64,000 bases of DNA, from assembly GCF_901686465.1 (NCBI RefSeq), contig NZ_LR594487.1, positions 2,989,773 through 3,053,772 of the forward strand. The letters are read 5' to 3'. Source of the stretch: Halorubrum sp. DM2. GTDB taxonomy: Archaea > Halobacteriota > Halobacteria > Halobacteriales > Haloferacaceae. This document shows, piece after piece, positions 49,074 to 58,104 of this stretch (position 1 is its first letter; every line of letters begins with the position of its first letter). A model generated the notes under the pieces. That model did no database searches. It saw only the letters and a program-made list of their open reading frames with translations, and was not told the origin of the DNA. A program made the position numbers and the translations under genes.

Positions 49074-50417
49074 TCAGCCCAGCAGGCTCTCGCCGTCGAA
49101 CTCGGCGTCGGCGTCGACGTCCATGAGATCGAGGACCGTCGGCGTTACGTCGAAGAGGTTCGCGTCGGTCAGGTCGATGTCGGGCTCGGTCGAGTACAGA
49201 AGCGAGTTCTCGAACTTGTGCATCCCGTTTCGGGGACCCTGCGTGAACACGGCCTCCTTGCCCCCGAAGCCGGACTTGAGGTCGAAACCGTCGGCGGGGA
49301 TGACGACCAGATCGGGCGCGATCTCGTCGTGGTCGCCGTCGAAGACGGTCTCGCCTTTGACGATCCGCTTGCACACCTGCCGGCCGTCGGGACCGGTGAG
49401 CGATTCGAGGTCGGCGATGAGCTCCTCGCGCGTCTCCTCGTACTCCGATTCGGAGACGACGCCGTTCGGCTCGCGGCCCTCGACGTTGAGGTAGAAGCGA
49501 CCGGGGATGAGCGAGTAGGCGCGGGCCTCGTCGTCGATGTCGGCCAGCGAGTCGTGGTCGTCGTCCTCGTAGGAGAGCCACCCCTCGTCGGCGAGGAACT
49601 GGTTGCAGTTCACCTCGTGGGTCAGCTCCGTGAAGCCGTGGTCGGAGGCGACGATCAGCGTCGTGTCGTCGTCGAGCGCGTCGCGGATCTCGCCGAGATA
49701 GTCGTCGAGGGTGCGGTAGAACTCGAGGAACTCCGCTTTGTACTCGCCGTCGTTCGCGTAGTCGCCGAACAGGAAGTGGTTCACGCGGTCGGTACTCATG
49801 AAGACGCCGAAGAAGAGGTCCCAGTCGTCCTCGGCGAGGTAGTGAGAGAACGCCTCGTATCGGGCGTCGAGCGTCGCGTGGGCATTCTCGATGAACTCCG
49901 TCTTGTCGTCGTCGTGTCCGAGTTTGGCGTTGACGTCGATCCGGTAGTCGAAGCCGTCGAGCGTCTCCCGGACCGACTCGTCGCTCGCGGCCGCGTCGAG
50001 GTCGGGCGAGAGGAAGCCGGAGACCATCCGCTGGACCCGCGTCGACGGCGGGAACGTGACGGGGACGTTCAGGACGGTCGCGTCGCGGCCGGCGTCGGTG
50101 ACGCGGTCCCACAGCCGGGTCGCCCGGACGTGTTTTCCGAGCGGGACGTACGTCTCGTAGGAGTCGACCTCGCGGTCTTGGAAGCCGTACACGCCCGTCT
50201 CGCCGGGGTTCACGCCGGTCGTGAGGCTCGGCCAGCACGCGCTCGACTCGGGCGGCACGATGCTCTCCAACCGCCCGCCGGAGCCGGTCTCGGCGATGTC
50301 GGTCAGGTTCTCGAAGACGTCGGGGTGGTCCTCGACGAGGTCGAGCGGTACGCCGTCGATCCCGAGGAAGACGACACGCCCGTCGTCGTCGCCGCGGAGC
50401 CGATCGAACAGACCCAT
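49074..50417 (-). CDS. Alkaline-phosphatase-superfamily phosphodiesterase/nucleotide pyrophosphatase
   Basis: A 447-residue enzyme. LGIDGVPLDLVEDHPDVFEN at the start gives the first metal Asp; SSACWPSLTTGVNPG contains the nucleophile Ser/Thr; STDRVNHFLFGDY and DHGFTELTHEVN give the other metal ligands. The family hydrolyses phosphodiesters or phosphate esters. No signal peptide is present, so it is cytoplasmic. The ATG at 50417 (MGLFDRLRGDDDG) was chosen since the in-frame extension crosses the promoter. Confidence 0.85.
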   Translation of the reverse strand: MGLFDRLRGDDDGRVVFLGIDGVPLDLVEDHPDVFENLTDIAETGSGGRLESIVPPESSACWPSLTTGVNPGETGVYGFQDREVDSYETYVPLGKHVRATRLWDRVTDAGRDATVLNVPVTFPPSTRVQRMVSGFLSPDLDAAASDESVRETLDGFDYRIDVNAKLGHDDDKTEFIENAHATLDARYEAFSHYLAEDDWDLFFGVFMSTDRVNHFLFGDYANDGEYKAEFLEFYRTLDDYLGEIRDALDDDTTLIVASDHGFTELTHEVNCNQFLADEGWLSYEDDDHDSLADIDDEARAYSLIPGRFYLNVEGREPNGVVSESEYEETREELIADLESLTGPDGRQVCKRIVKGETVFDGDHDEIAPDLVVIPADGFDLKSGFGGKEAVFTQGPRNGMHKFENSLLYSTEPDIDLTDANLFDVTPTVLDLMDVDADAEFDGESLLG

Positions 50418-50543
50418 AGGCGGTCGTTCCGTGGCGGCGGCCATATCCCTTGTGTTCCGGCGAATTCCGCCGCCTATTCGGTGTGCCGGCGAGTGAGGCG
50501 GATTCAGAAGGCCTATTGACCCCGACGGCGACACCTCTGGCGT

Positions 50544-51515
50544 ATGAGCGAGGACTTCCCGGCGAGCGTCGACGTCGATTACGCCGACGGCGAGGGCGAG
50601 GACCCCGAGGACTACCCGTCGATCCAGCACAAAATCGAGAAGGCGGTCGAGGTCACCCGCCGCGGACTCGAACAGTACGACAATCCGGCGGTGATGTGGA
50701 CCGGCGGCAAAGACTCCACGCTAACGCTGTACTTCATCAATCAGGTCGCCGAGGAGTACGGCTACGAGAAGCCGACCGCCGTCTTCATCGACCACTTCCA
50801 GCACTTCGATTCGATCACCGACTTCGTCGAACACTGGGCCGACGAGTGGAACATCGACCTGGTGTACGCCCGCAACGACGACGTGGGCGCGTACGTCGAC
50901 GAACACGGCTTAGAGCCGGGCGACGACATTCCTGTTTCGGAACTCTCCGAGCACAACCAGCATCACATCCGCGACATCTTAGAGTTCGAGGAGGACACGT
51001 TCCCGTTCCTGTTGGACACGTACGTGGGCAACCACCTGCTGAAGACGGTCGCGCTCAACGACGCGTTAGAAGAGTACGACATCGACGGCGTCATCTCGGG
51101 GGTCCGCTGGGACGAACAGGAGGCTCGCGCCGACGAGACGTTCTTCTCGCCGCGTCACGACCCCGACCTGTTCCCGCCGCACGACCGCATCCAGCCCATC
51201 CTCCAGTTCGCCGAGGCCGACGTGTGGGACGCGTTCTGGAACTTCGTGGTACCCGACACGGTCGAGGCGTTCCCCGACGAGGGCTACGTCCCGCAGGCCG
51301 ACGACGACCTCCCCGAGGGCGTCACCCAAGAAGACGTGCCCATCTCGCCGAAGTACTTCGCCGGCTTCCGCTCGCTCGGCAGCGAAGTGAGTACTGATAA
51401 GACGACCGAAGAGCCTGCGTGGCTCCAAGACCTCGAAGGAACGACCGAACGCGCCGGCCGCGCCCAGGACAAAGAAGACCTGATGGAGCGCCTGCGCGAC
51501 CTCGGCTACATGTGA
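50544..51515 (+). CDS. Phosphoadenosine-phosphosulfate-reductase-family protein
   Basis: A 323-residue protein of the adenine nucleotide alpha-hydrolase superfamily. The PP-loop is TGGKDSTLTLYF (near residue 54), followed by FIDHFQHFDSITDFVEH, then GVISGVRWDEQEARADETFF and FPPHDRIQPILQFAEADVWD. This is the CysH/CysD-like family; the archaeal members' exact substrate (PAPS or sulfate/AMP) is unclear. The ATG follows a plausible promoter gap. Confidence 0.87.
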   Translation: MSEDFPASVDVDYADGEGEDPEDYPSIQHKIEKAVEVTRRGLEQYDNPAVMWTGGKDSTLTLYFINQVAEEYGYEKPTAVFIDHFQHFDSITDFVEHWADEWNIDLVYARNDDVGAYVDEHGLEPGDDIPVSELSEHNQHHIRDILEFEEDTFPFLLDTYVGNHLLKTVALNDALEEYDIDGVISGVRWDEQEARADETFFSPRHDPDLFPPHDRIQPILQFAEADVWDAFWNFVVPDTVEAFPDEGYVPQADDDLPEGVTQEDVPISPKYFAGFRSLGSEVSTDKTTEEPAWLQDLEGTTERAGRAQDKEDLMERLRDLGYM

Positions 51516-51541
51516 TCGCCACCGGGAACTGAACTCCACCG

Positions 51542-51553
51542 ACCGTTTTTTCG
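51542..51553 (+). terminator. T-run terminator
   Basis: Six consecutive T residues (51546-51551) after the stop at 51515 and before the convergent gene end at 51582. Oligo-T runs are the known signal for archaeal termination. There is no strong hairpin before it. Confidence 0.45.
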
Positions 51554-51581
51554 CGACTCGCTTCCGATCCGTGTCCAACCC

Positions 51582-52850
51582 TCAGCGTCCGCTCTCGGCT
51601 GCCTCGCCGACCGACGCGGTGAAGCCGACCTCACGGAGTCGCTCCGCGAGCGGGAGCCCGATGCCCGACGCCGGCGTCAACACGCCGCCGTCGAACGGGG
51701 AGTCGACGTCGCCGCGCGCCAGACACGTCGCCGACTCGCCGAGCATGCGCGCGGTCGCGCCGTAGCCGGGGTCCCGGTCGGCACCGAACTCGGCCGCGAC
51801 GGTGAAGGGACCGTCCGCGGCCGTGCCGCGTCCGAGGACCCGTATCTCGAAGCTCCCGGCCTCGGCCTCCTCCCTCGTCGGTCCCTCGCCGGGGTCGGGG
51901 AAGACGTACCGGCGGAGCGCCGAGCGCATCGGGCCGACGGACATGGCGGCGGTGAACGCGCCGAGACCGCCGGCGACGAGTCCGGCGACCGCCGCGCCCC
52001 GAACCCCCTTCCCGGTCGGAACGACCTCGGTACACCGGAACTCGCGACCCCACGGGTAACCGAGCAGCGCGTTGCTGCGCCGCACCACGCGCTCGTTCAC
52101 CGCGGCCATCGGCGACGGGGCCGTCCACCCGCCGCCCAGCGGGTCCCTCCTGGGCCACCGCTGTGCGCCCGGATCGACGCCGCTCCGCTCGCCGGCCGGT
52201 GCCAGCGAGTAGGGGTTCCGAAGCGTCTCCCGGGCGAGCGGATCGGTCGCGGCCGCCTCGAACAGCTCGCCGAAGCTCGCCAGCGTACCGCCGCTCACGC
52301 TCCCGCTGCCCCCGTTGAGATAGATCCGGACCGTCTCGCAGGGCGCGCCGAACGTCTCCGCCGCGAACGACTGGACGAGCAGGGTTCCGATGTCGGCGGG
52401 CACGGAGTCGAATCCGCAGCCGTTGACGATCCGGGCACCGGAGTCGACCGCCGCCTCGTGGAACCGGTCGATGGTCTCGCGGGTCCAGTTCACCTCGCCG
52501 GTGAGATCGCAGTAGTCCGTCCCGGACTCGACGCACGCCTCGACCAGCGGCGAGCCGTACGTCGTGTACGGCCCGACCGTCGTACAGACGACTCGCGCGT
52601 CGCGAGCCATCGCGCGCAGGCTCTCCGGGTCCGTCGCGTCGCCCACGACGACGGGCACGTCGTCCCACGCGTCGCTGCGACGGGTGAGGTCGCCGACGAG
52701 CGCGTCGAGCTTCTCTCGGTTCCGTCCGCCGACGGCTATAGAGAGGTCCTCCGGCGCGTACCGCTCGGTGAGGTACTCGGCCGTGAACCGCCCGGCGACT
52801 CCGGTCGCTCCCCACACCACGACGTCGTATGTCGGATCGGCGTCGGTCAT
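51582..52850 (-). CDS. Saccharopine-dehydrogenase-family oxidoreductase
   Basis: A 422-residue protein with an N-terminal NAD(P)-binding Rossmann fold (YDVVVWGATGVAGRFTAEYL), the block VVCTTVGPYTTYGSPLVEAC, and DYCDLTGEVNWTRETIDRFH. This is the trans-acting enoyl-reductase/saccharopine-dehydrogenase-like group. Substrate is unclear; lipid or polyketide reductions are known in the family. Confidence 0.85.
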   Translation of the reverse strand: MTDADPTYDVVVWGATGVAGRFTAEYLTERYAPEDLSIAVGGRNREKLDALVGDLTRRSDAWDDVPVVVGDATDPESLRAMARDARVVCTTVGPYTTYGSPLVEACVESGTDYCDLTGEVNWTRETIDRFHEAAVDSGARIVNGCGFDSVPADIGTLLVQSFAAETFGAPCETVRIYLNGGSGSVSGGTLASFGELFEAAATDPLARETLRNPYSLAPAGERSGVDPGAQRWPRRDPLGGGWTAPSPMAAVNERVVRRSNALLGYPWGREFRCTEVVPTGKGVRGAAVAGLVAGGLGAFTAAMSVGPMRSALRRYVFPDPGEGPTREEAEAGSFEIRVLGRGTAADGPFTVAAEFGADRDPGYGATARMLGESATCLARGDVDSPFDGGVLTPASGIGLPLAERLREVGFTASVGEAAESGR

Positions 52851-53000
52851 CCGGCGTTCGTACGCGGCGGCGGCCGGTAAACTTCCGGGGTGGCGGGCCC
52901 CTTCGGTCGGACGACCGGGCGCGACGCGGCGGCGGTCACGCGGCGTCGCGGAAACCGCGTGACGCGCTACCTCTTTACATCACCGGCCGCTATGAGGGGT

Positions 53001-53264
53001 ATGGCCGTTGGCACTCGGTTGTCACTACAGCTCGCCGACTTCGGAACCCGATCGCTCGTGACCCACAGCCTCATGGCGGTGGGGTTCGTCGGCGCGGTCG
53101 TCTCGGGGATCTTCGTCGAGGGACAGCTCGGTACCATCTCGATGGCGGCGTTCATCAACTTCACCGCCGGCCTGTGGATCTCGCAGTCGATCCACTCGCT
53201 CGGTAACGCCGCCACCGACGACGAGTACGAAGGCGTCCTCAAGGAGATCTTAAACCGTGTCTAG
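53001..53264 (+). CDS. Two-helix membrane protein
   Basis: An 87-residue protein, MAVGTRLSLQLADFGTRSLV, then HSLMAVGFVGAVVSGIFVEG and ISMAAFINFTAGLWISQSIH. Two hydrophobic helices and an acidic C-terminal tail (DDEYEGVLKEILNRV). The ATG at 52992 three codons upstream is an alternative. It is translationally coupled to the next gene by an 8-bp overlap. Confidence 0.7.
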   Translation: MAVGTRLSLQLADFGTRSLVTHSLMAVGFVGAVVSGIFVEGQLGTISMAAFINFTAGLWISQSIHSLGNAATDDEYEGVLKEILNRV

Positions 53265-53466
53265 TGAGCCCGGAATCGACGTCGGCCGGCTCGGGCGGAC
53301 GCTCGTCCTGATCGGGTTCGTGACGACGGTGTTCCTGTTCCTCATCGCGAACCGGCTGTCCGGTGACACCTTCCGGATCGGTGCCGTGGCGATCGGGACC
53401 GTCGCGCTGATCACCGCCATCATCGGCTTCATCATCGCGGCCGGCAGCGCGGTTGAGGGGCACTGA
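53257..53466 (+). CDS. Two-helix membrane protein, coupled
   Basis: A 69-residue protein starting with GTG, MSSEPGIDVGRLGRTLVLIG, with a pair of hydrophobic segments (VTTVFLFLIANRL and AIGTVALITAIIGFIIAAGS). The 8-bp overlap suggests a two-protein membrane unit with the gene before it. No function is known. Confidence 0.7.
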   Translation: MSSEPGIDVGRLGRTLVLIGFVTTVFLFLIANRLSGDTFRIGAVAIGTVALITAIIGFIIAAGSAVEGH

Positions 53467-53484
53467 GCGGTACGTTCTGTACCG

Positions 53485-54471
53485 TCAGGAGGTGCGCACC
53501 AACGGTTCGTACCATTCTCGGTTCGCGTCGTACCAATCGATGAACTCGTTGACGCCCGCCTCGATCGACCGCGAGGGCTCGTACCCGATCCGTTCGGCCG
53601 CCTTCTCGACGGACGCGTGGGTGTGCTCGGCGTCCGCCTCGCGGGCGGGTTCGTACCGGATCGGCAGCTCCGGCGCGATCTCGTCGCGGACGACCTCGGC
53701 CAGCTCCCGGATCGAGATGTTGTCCGAGCTGCCGACGTTCAACACCTCGCCGTCGGCCGACCCGTCGGTCAACAGCGTCCGGTTCGCGTCCACCACGTCG
53801 GAGACGTAGGTGAAGTCCCGCGTCTGCTCGCCGTCCCCGTAGATCACCGGCGACTCGCCGTTGTAACACCGCGAGACGAAGTTGGATATCGCCATGTTCG
53901 GTCGCATTCGCGGGCCGTACACGGTGAAGTACCGCAGCGCTACGGTCGGCAGTCCGTGGAGCTCCGTGTAGACCCGGGCCACGTGTTCCTGCGCGAGCTT
54001 CGTCACGCCGTAGGGACTCACCGGCTCGGTCGGGTGGTCTTCGGTGTACGGCAGCGACTCCGGCTTCCCGTACACCGACGAGGAACTCGCGAGGATCACG
54101 CGGTCCACGTCGGCCGCCGTGGCGGCCTCCAGCAGCGTCACCGTCCCGCCGACGTTGACGTCTGTCACCTTCCGCGGCTCGGCGACGCTGGTGCGCACGC
54201 CCGCCTGCGCCGCCTGGTGGACGACGGCGTCCGCGTCGGCGACGACCTCGCGGACCGCCTCCGCGTCGCGGACGTCGCCGTCGCGGAACGCGTAGGTGCC
54301 GTCGGTCTCGCTCGCGACCTCGCGGTGGATGTCGAGAGTGTGCTCTTTGAGACGCGGGTCGTAGAACGACGCGAGGTTGTCGAAGACGGTGACGTCGTGG
54401 CCGTCGCGGAGGAACGCCGTCGCGAGGTGGCCGCCGATGAACCCGGCACCGCCCGTCACGACGACGTGCAT
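53485..54471 (-). CDS. NAD-dependent sugar-nucleotide epimerase
   Basis: A 328-residue extended short-chain dehydrogenase. The NAD loop is VVTGGAGFIGGHLATAFLRD; the catalytic SSSVYG...YGVTKLAQE block has Ser/Tyr/Lys (YGVTK). It would epimerise UDP-glucose, UDP-GlcNAc or a related sugar at C4. It is the distal gene of the glycan cluster. The ATG at 54471 opens the family start MHVVVTGG. Confidence 0.9.
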   Translation of the reverse strand: MHVVVTGGAGFIGGHLATAFLRDGHDVTVFDNLASFYDPRLKEHTLDIHREVASETDGTYAFRDGDVRDAEAVREVVADADAVVHQAAQAGVRTSVAEPRKVTDVNVGGTVTLLEAATAADVDRVILASSSSVYGKPESLPYTEDHPTEPVSPYGVTKLAQEHVARVYTELHGLPTVALRYFTVYGPRMRPNMAISNFVSRCYNGESPVIYGDGEQTRDFTYVSDVVDANRTLLTDGSADGEVLNVGSSDNISIRELAEVVRDEIAPELPIRYEPAREADAEHTHASVEKAAERIGYEPSRSIEAGVNEFIDWYDANREWYEPLVRTS

Positions 54472-54565
54472 CGGGTGACCCTCCGTGTCGGGGACAGCGG
54501 AGTCGCTTCCGTGAGCGCGGGGATCGCGACGTGACGAGGGGGCGAGGACGCGTTCATGAGGGGGG

Positions 54566-55570
54566 TCACGTCGGTGGGTCCGGCCCGTCCATCTCGATCT
54601 CGATCGCTCGTCCGGTGTCGGCCGACCGTTGCGCCGCCTCAAGGATCTCGACGGCGGCGACGCCCACGCGACCGGACGCGCGCGGAGTCGCGCCGGTCCG
54701 ACAGGCTTCGAGGAACGATTCGACCTCCAGACGGAGCGGTTCGGCGGCGGGCGCTTCGTACCGCCGAACCGACTCCTCGCGGGTCGGGATCTCGGCGTCC
54801 GCCGCCACCGTGTTCTCGTACAGTTCCACGACGGTGTCCTCGAGGTAATCGACGTACCCGGTCGCCTCCGAGCCGGCGACGACGAGGTCTCTGCGCTTGC
54901 CGAACGCCGGGACTCGCCACGAGACGTCGATCGTCGCCGTCGTCGATCCGTACGTCAGGGTGAGCGTGGCCGTCTCGTCGACGGCCGCCGTCTCCGCCTC
55001 GTTCACCGCACAGAACACGCTGTCCGGCCACTCCCCGAGCAGGTACGTGTAGATGTCGACGTCGTGGACGGCGAGCGAGAAGAGGGTCCCCGCCGTCTCG
55101 CGCGGCTGCCGGAACGAGTACCGACTGGTCGAGAGGTACTCCGCTCGCCCGAGTTCCCCCCGTCTGAGGCGGTCCCTGAGCTCGTTCAGTCCGGGATGAT
55201 ATCGGAAGATGTGCCCGGTCGCGAGCGTCCGCCCCTCCTCGTCGGCGGCCGCGACGATCGCGCGGGCGTCCGCGCCGGTGAGCGCGAGCGGTTTCTCGAC
55301 GAGGAGATCGACGCCGGCTCGCAGGAGGTCGACCGCGATACCCCGGTGCGTCGGTGACGGCGTCGCGACCACCGCCGCGTCGACGCGTCCGCTCAGGTCC
55401 GCGTGATCGGTGACGTACTCGAGGTCGTACGTCCCGGCGAGGTCGGCGACTCGCTCCTCGTCGAGGTCACACAGGACGACGTCGTCGACGACGCCGGCGT
55501 CTCGCAGTTCGGCCCCGACGCGGGCGTGATTGCTCCCCCAGTACCCGGTCCCGACGACGCCGAGGTTCAC
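54566..55570 (-). CDS. Gfo/Idh/MocA oxidoreductase (WbpB-like)
   Basis: A 334-residue NAD-dependent oxidoreductase. LGVVGTGYWGSNHARVGAEL is the Rossmann loop, DLLVEKPLALTGADARAIVA the EKP motif with catalytic Lys, and LFSLAVHDVDIYTYLLG the His/Asp ligand region. Beside a DegT aminotransferase it probably oxidises C3 of a UDP-N-acetylhexosaminuronic acid. GTG start at 55570 overlaps the aminotransferase stop (GTGA). Confidence 0.87.
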   Translation of the reverse strand: MNLGVVGTGYWGSNHARVGAELRDAGVVDDVVLCDLDEERVADLAGTYDLEYVTDHADLSGRVDAAVVATPSPTHRGIAVDLLRAGVDLLVEKPLALTGADARAIVAAADEEGRTLATGHIFRYHPGLNELRDRLRRGELGRAEYLSTSRYSFRQPRETAGTLFSLAVHDVDIYTYLLGEWPDSVFCAVNEAETAAVDETATLTLTYGSTTATIDVSWRVPAFGKRRDLVVAGSEATGYVDYLEDTVVELYENTVAADAEIPTREESVRRYEAPAAEPLRLEVESFLEACRTGATPRASGRVGVAAVEILEAAQRSADTGRAIEIEMDGPDPPT

Positions 55571-56682
55571 GCTGCCGCCCCCTCGAAGTAGCGTTCGACC
55601 GCCGTACAGACTCGGTCGACCTCCTCGTCGGTGATCCGCGGGTGTATCGGCAGCGAGACGATGCGTCGACAGACGGACTCGGTGGCCGGCAGCGAGCGCT
55701 CGCCGAGCCGTTCGACGACCGGGTCGTGGTCGTAGGCGGGGGTCGGGTAGTGGATGCCGGTCTCGATCCCGGCGTCGCCGAGGTGTTCGCGGAGCGGGTC
55801 GCGGTCCGCGGCCGGCACTCGGATCACGTAGAGGTGATACACGTGTTCCGCGCCGGGCGGTTCGGTCGGCGTCTCCACTCGGTCGAGGTCCGCGAGACGC
55901 GCCGAGTACCGTCGCGCGGCGGTCGCCCGTCCCTCGTTCCAGTCGTCGATGCGGTCGAGCTGTTCGAGGCCCACCGCGGCGTGGACCTCGCTCATCCGGT
56001 GGTTCAGCCCGAGCACGCGGTGGCGGCCGTCCGCGTCGCGGCCGTGGTTCCTGTGACGGCGCGCGCGACGCGCCACGTCGGGGTCGTCGGTGACGAGCAT
56101 CCCGCCGTCGCCCGCGACGGTCATGTTCTTGGTCGGGTAGAAGCTGAACGCGCCGGCGGTCCCGGCCGTTCCGGCAGTGAACCCGTCGCGGGTCGCGAAG
56201 TGGGCCTGGCAGGCGTCCTCGATGACGGCCGCGTCGTGTTCGGCCGCGAGTTCTCGGATCCGACGCACGTCGGCCATACACCCGTAGAGGTGGACCGGCA
56301 GGATCGCCGCCGGATCGGACGCGGCGTCCAGCGCTTCGGAAAGGGCCGCGACGTCCATCCCGTAGGTCTCCGGGTCGACGTCGACGAAGACCGGCGTCGC
56401 GCCCACGGAGAGGACCGGGCTCACCGTGGCGAAGAAGGTGTGCCCGGGGACGAACACCTCGTCGCCCGCACCGATACCGGCCCCCTTCAGCGCGAGCAGG
56501 ATCGCGGCGGTGCCGCTGTCGACCGCGACGGCGTGGTCGACCCCGCAGGCCGCCGCGAACCGGTCCTCGAACCGCTCGACGACCGGCCCCTTCACGTACC
56601 GACCGCTGTGGAGGACCTCCGCGACTCGGTCGACGATCGCCTCGTCCATCTGGATGTCGGTGAACGGGACCGGCTCTGGCAT
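55567..56682 (-). CDS. DegT/DnrJ/EryC1/StrS aminotransferase (WbpE-like)
   Basis: A 371-residue PLP enzyme. DSGTAAILLALKGAGIGAGD is the cofactor cup, VIEDACQAH holds the PLP Asp, and FYPTKNMTVAGDGGML the PLP Lys. It transfers an amino group to a 3-keto or 4-keto NDP-sugar. Paired and translationally coupled with the Gfo/Idh gene, as in WbpB/WbpE, it would make a 3-amino sugar. The ATG at 56682 (MPEPVPFTDIQMDE) fits family N-termini. Confidence 0.88.
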   Translation of the reverse strand: MPEPVPFTDIQMDEAIVDRVAEVLHSGRYVKGPVVERFEDRFAAACGVDHAVAVDSGTAAILLALKGAGIGAGDEVFVPGHTFFATVSPVLSVGATPVFVDVDPETYGMDVAALSEALDAASDPAAILPVHLYGCMADVRRIRELAAEHDAAVIEDACQAHFATRDGFTAGTAGTAGAFSFYPTKNMTVAGDGGMLVTDDPDVARRARRHRNHGRDADGRHRVLGLNHRMSEVHAAVGLEQLDRIDDWNEGRATAARRYSARLADLDRVETPTEPPGAEHVYHLYVIRVPAADRDPLREHLGDAGIETGIHYPTPAYDHDPVVERLGERSLPATESVCRRIVSLPIHPRITDEEVDRVCTAVERYFEGAAA

Positions 56683-56802
56683 GTGATCGGATCCCTCGGG
56701 AGATCGGGCATTGTAATGCGTCGTGTACCGGTCCGGTCGGACGCGTGTCGCCGTCGATACCACGTCGAACCGCGGGTAAGCACCGCATAAGACGCGCTCG
56801 CG

Positions 56803-58104
56803 TCAGATCCGTCTGACCGTGAATCCGGCCGCTTCCCAGTCCGGCACGGACAACACCGCCCGGGTGTCGACGACGGACGACCCGGCCATCGCGTCGCGGA
56901 CGCGCTCGGGGTCGAGATCGGTGAACGCCTCGTGACCGGTGACGACGACCGCCGCGTCGGCGTCCGCCACCGCCCGGTCGAAGTCGACCAGCCCCAACGA
57001 CTCGTCGTCGACGTGCGGGTCGTGGAGTCGCACGTCGATACCGCCTCCCGACGACCCCGCGCCGCCGTCCGTCGGGGCGGCCCGCTCCTCCTCGACCGCG
57101 TCCCGCAGGGCGGCGGCCACGGCGAGCGCGGGGCTCCGACGGGTGTCACCGACGCCGCGCTTGTACGCGACGCCGAGCAGCGCGATCCGTCGGCCCGCGA
57201 GCGACCCGAGTTCGGCTTCGAGGAGCTCGACGACGTGGTCGGACATGCCGTCGTTGACCGCCCGCGCCACCGGCACGAGACGCAACGAGTCCGAGTCGTA
57301 GCCCAGGAACCACGGGTCGACCGGAAGGCAGTGGCCGCCGACGCCCGGGCCGGGGTGGTGGACGTCGACCCGCGGGTGAACGTTCGCCAACTCCCTGACG
57401 CGCCGCGAGTCGACCCCGTAGTCCCGGCTGACGAGCGCCAACTCGTTCGCTAGGGCGATGTTCACGTCGCGGAACGTGTTCTGTGTCAGCTTCACGACCT
57501 CGGCCGTGGTCGCGTCGGCCGCGGTGTAGATCTCGCCCTCAACGAACGACTCGTAGAGCCGGACGGCGGCCTCCGTCGAGACGCCGTTGACGCCGCCCAC
57601 GATGCGGTCGTTCCGCTTGAGCTCCGTGATGATGTTTCCGGGGAGCACCGTCTCGGGGCAGTACACGAGCGCGAAGTCCGTGCCCGCGGACAGCCCCGAT
57701 CGCTCCAGAACGGGACGGAGCACGTCGACGGTCGTCGTCGGGGGGACGGTCGACTCGAGAACGACGGTGTCGCCGGTCCTGAGGTGGGGAGCGATCGCGT
57801 CGGCGGCGGCTCGAACGTACTGGAGGTCCGGCACGCCGGCCCCTCGGTCGTAGGGCGTCGGGACCGCGATGACGTGGTACTTCGCCTCGTCGACCTCGTG
57901 GGCGACCGTCAGCTTGCCCGACTCCAGCGCCTGCGTGACGAAGGCTCGGAGGCCGGGCTCCTCGATGTGGAGACCGCCGCCCCGGAGACACTCGACGACC
58001 GCGTCGTCGGTGTCGTACCCCGTCACGTCGTGCCCGTAGTTGGCGAACATCGCCGCCGTCGGCAGTCCGACGTAGCCCAAGCCGTGGACGAACACCGTGC
58101 TCAT
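56803..58104 (-). CDS. wecC: UDP-N-acetylmannosamine-type dehydrogenase
   Basis: A 433-residue NAD-dependent UDP-sugar dehydrogenase. FVHGLGYVGLPTAAMFANYG is the NAD loop, VIAVPTPYDRG and VLESTVPPTTT are family blocks, and GVGGHCLPVDPWF holds the catalytic Cys (near 260). It oxidises UDP-ManNAc (or UDP-GlcNAc) to the uronic acid. Overlaps the 2-epimerase stop by four bases. Confidence 0.88.
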   Translation of the reverse strand: MSTVFVHGLGYVGLPTAAMFANYGHDVTGYDTDDAVVECLRGGGLHIEEPGLRAFVTQALESGKLTVAHEVDEAKYHVIAVPTPYDRGAGVPDLQYVRAAADAIAPHLRTGDTVVLESTVPPTTTVDVLRPVLERSGLSAGTDFALVYCPETVLPGNIITELKRNDRIVGGVNGVSTEAAVRLYESFVEGEIYTAADATTAEVVKLTQNTFRDVNIALANELALVSRDYGVDSRRVRELANVHPRVDVHHPGPGVGGHCLPVDPWFLGYDSDSLRLVPVARAVNDGMSDHVVELLEAELGSLAGRRIALLGVAYKRGVGDTRRSPALAVAAALRDAVEEERAAPTDGGAGSSGGGIDVRLHDPHVDDESLGLVDFDRAVADADAAVVVTGHEAFTDLDPERVRDAMAGSSVVDTRAVLSVPDWEAAGFTVRRI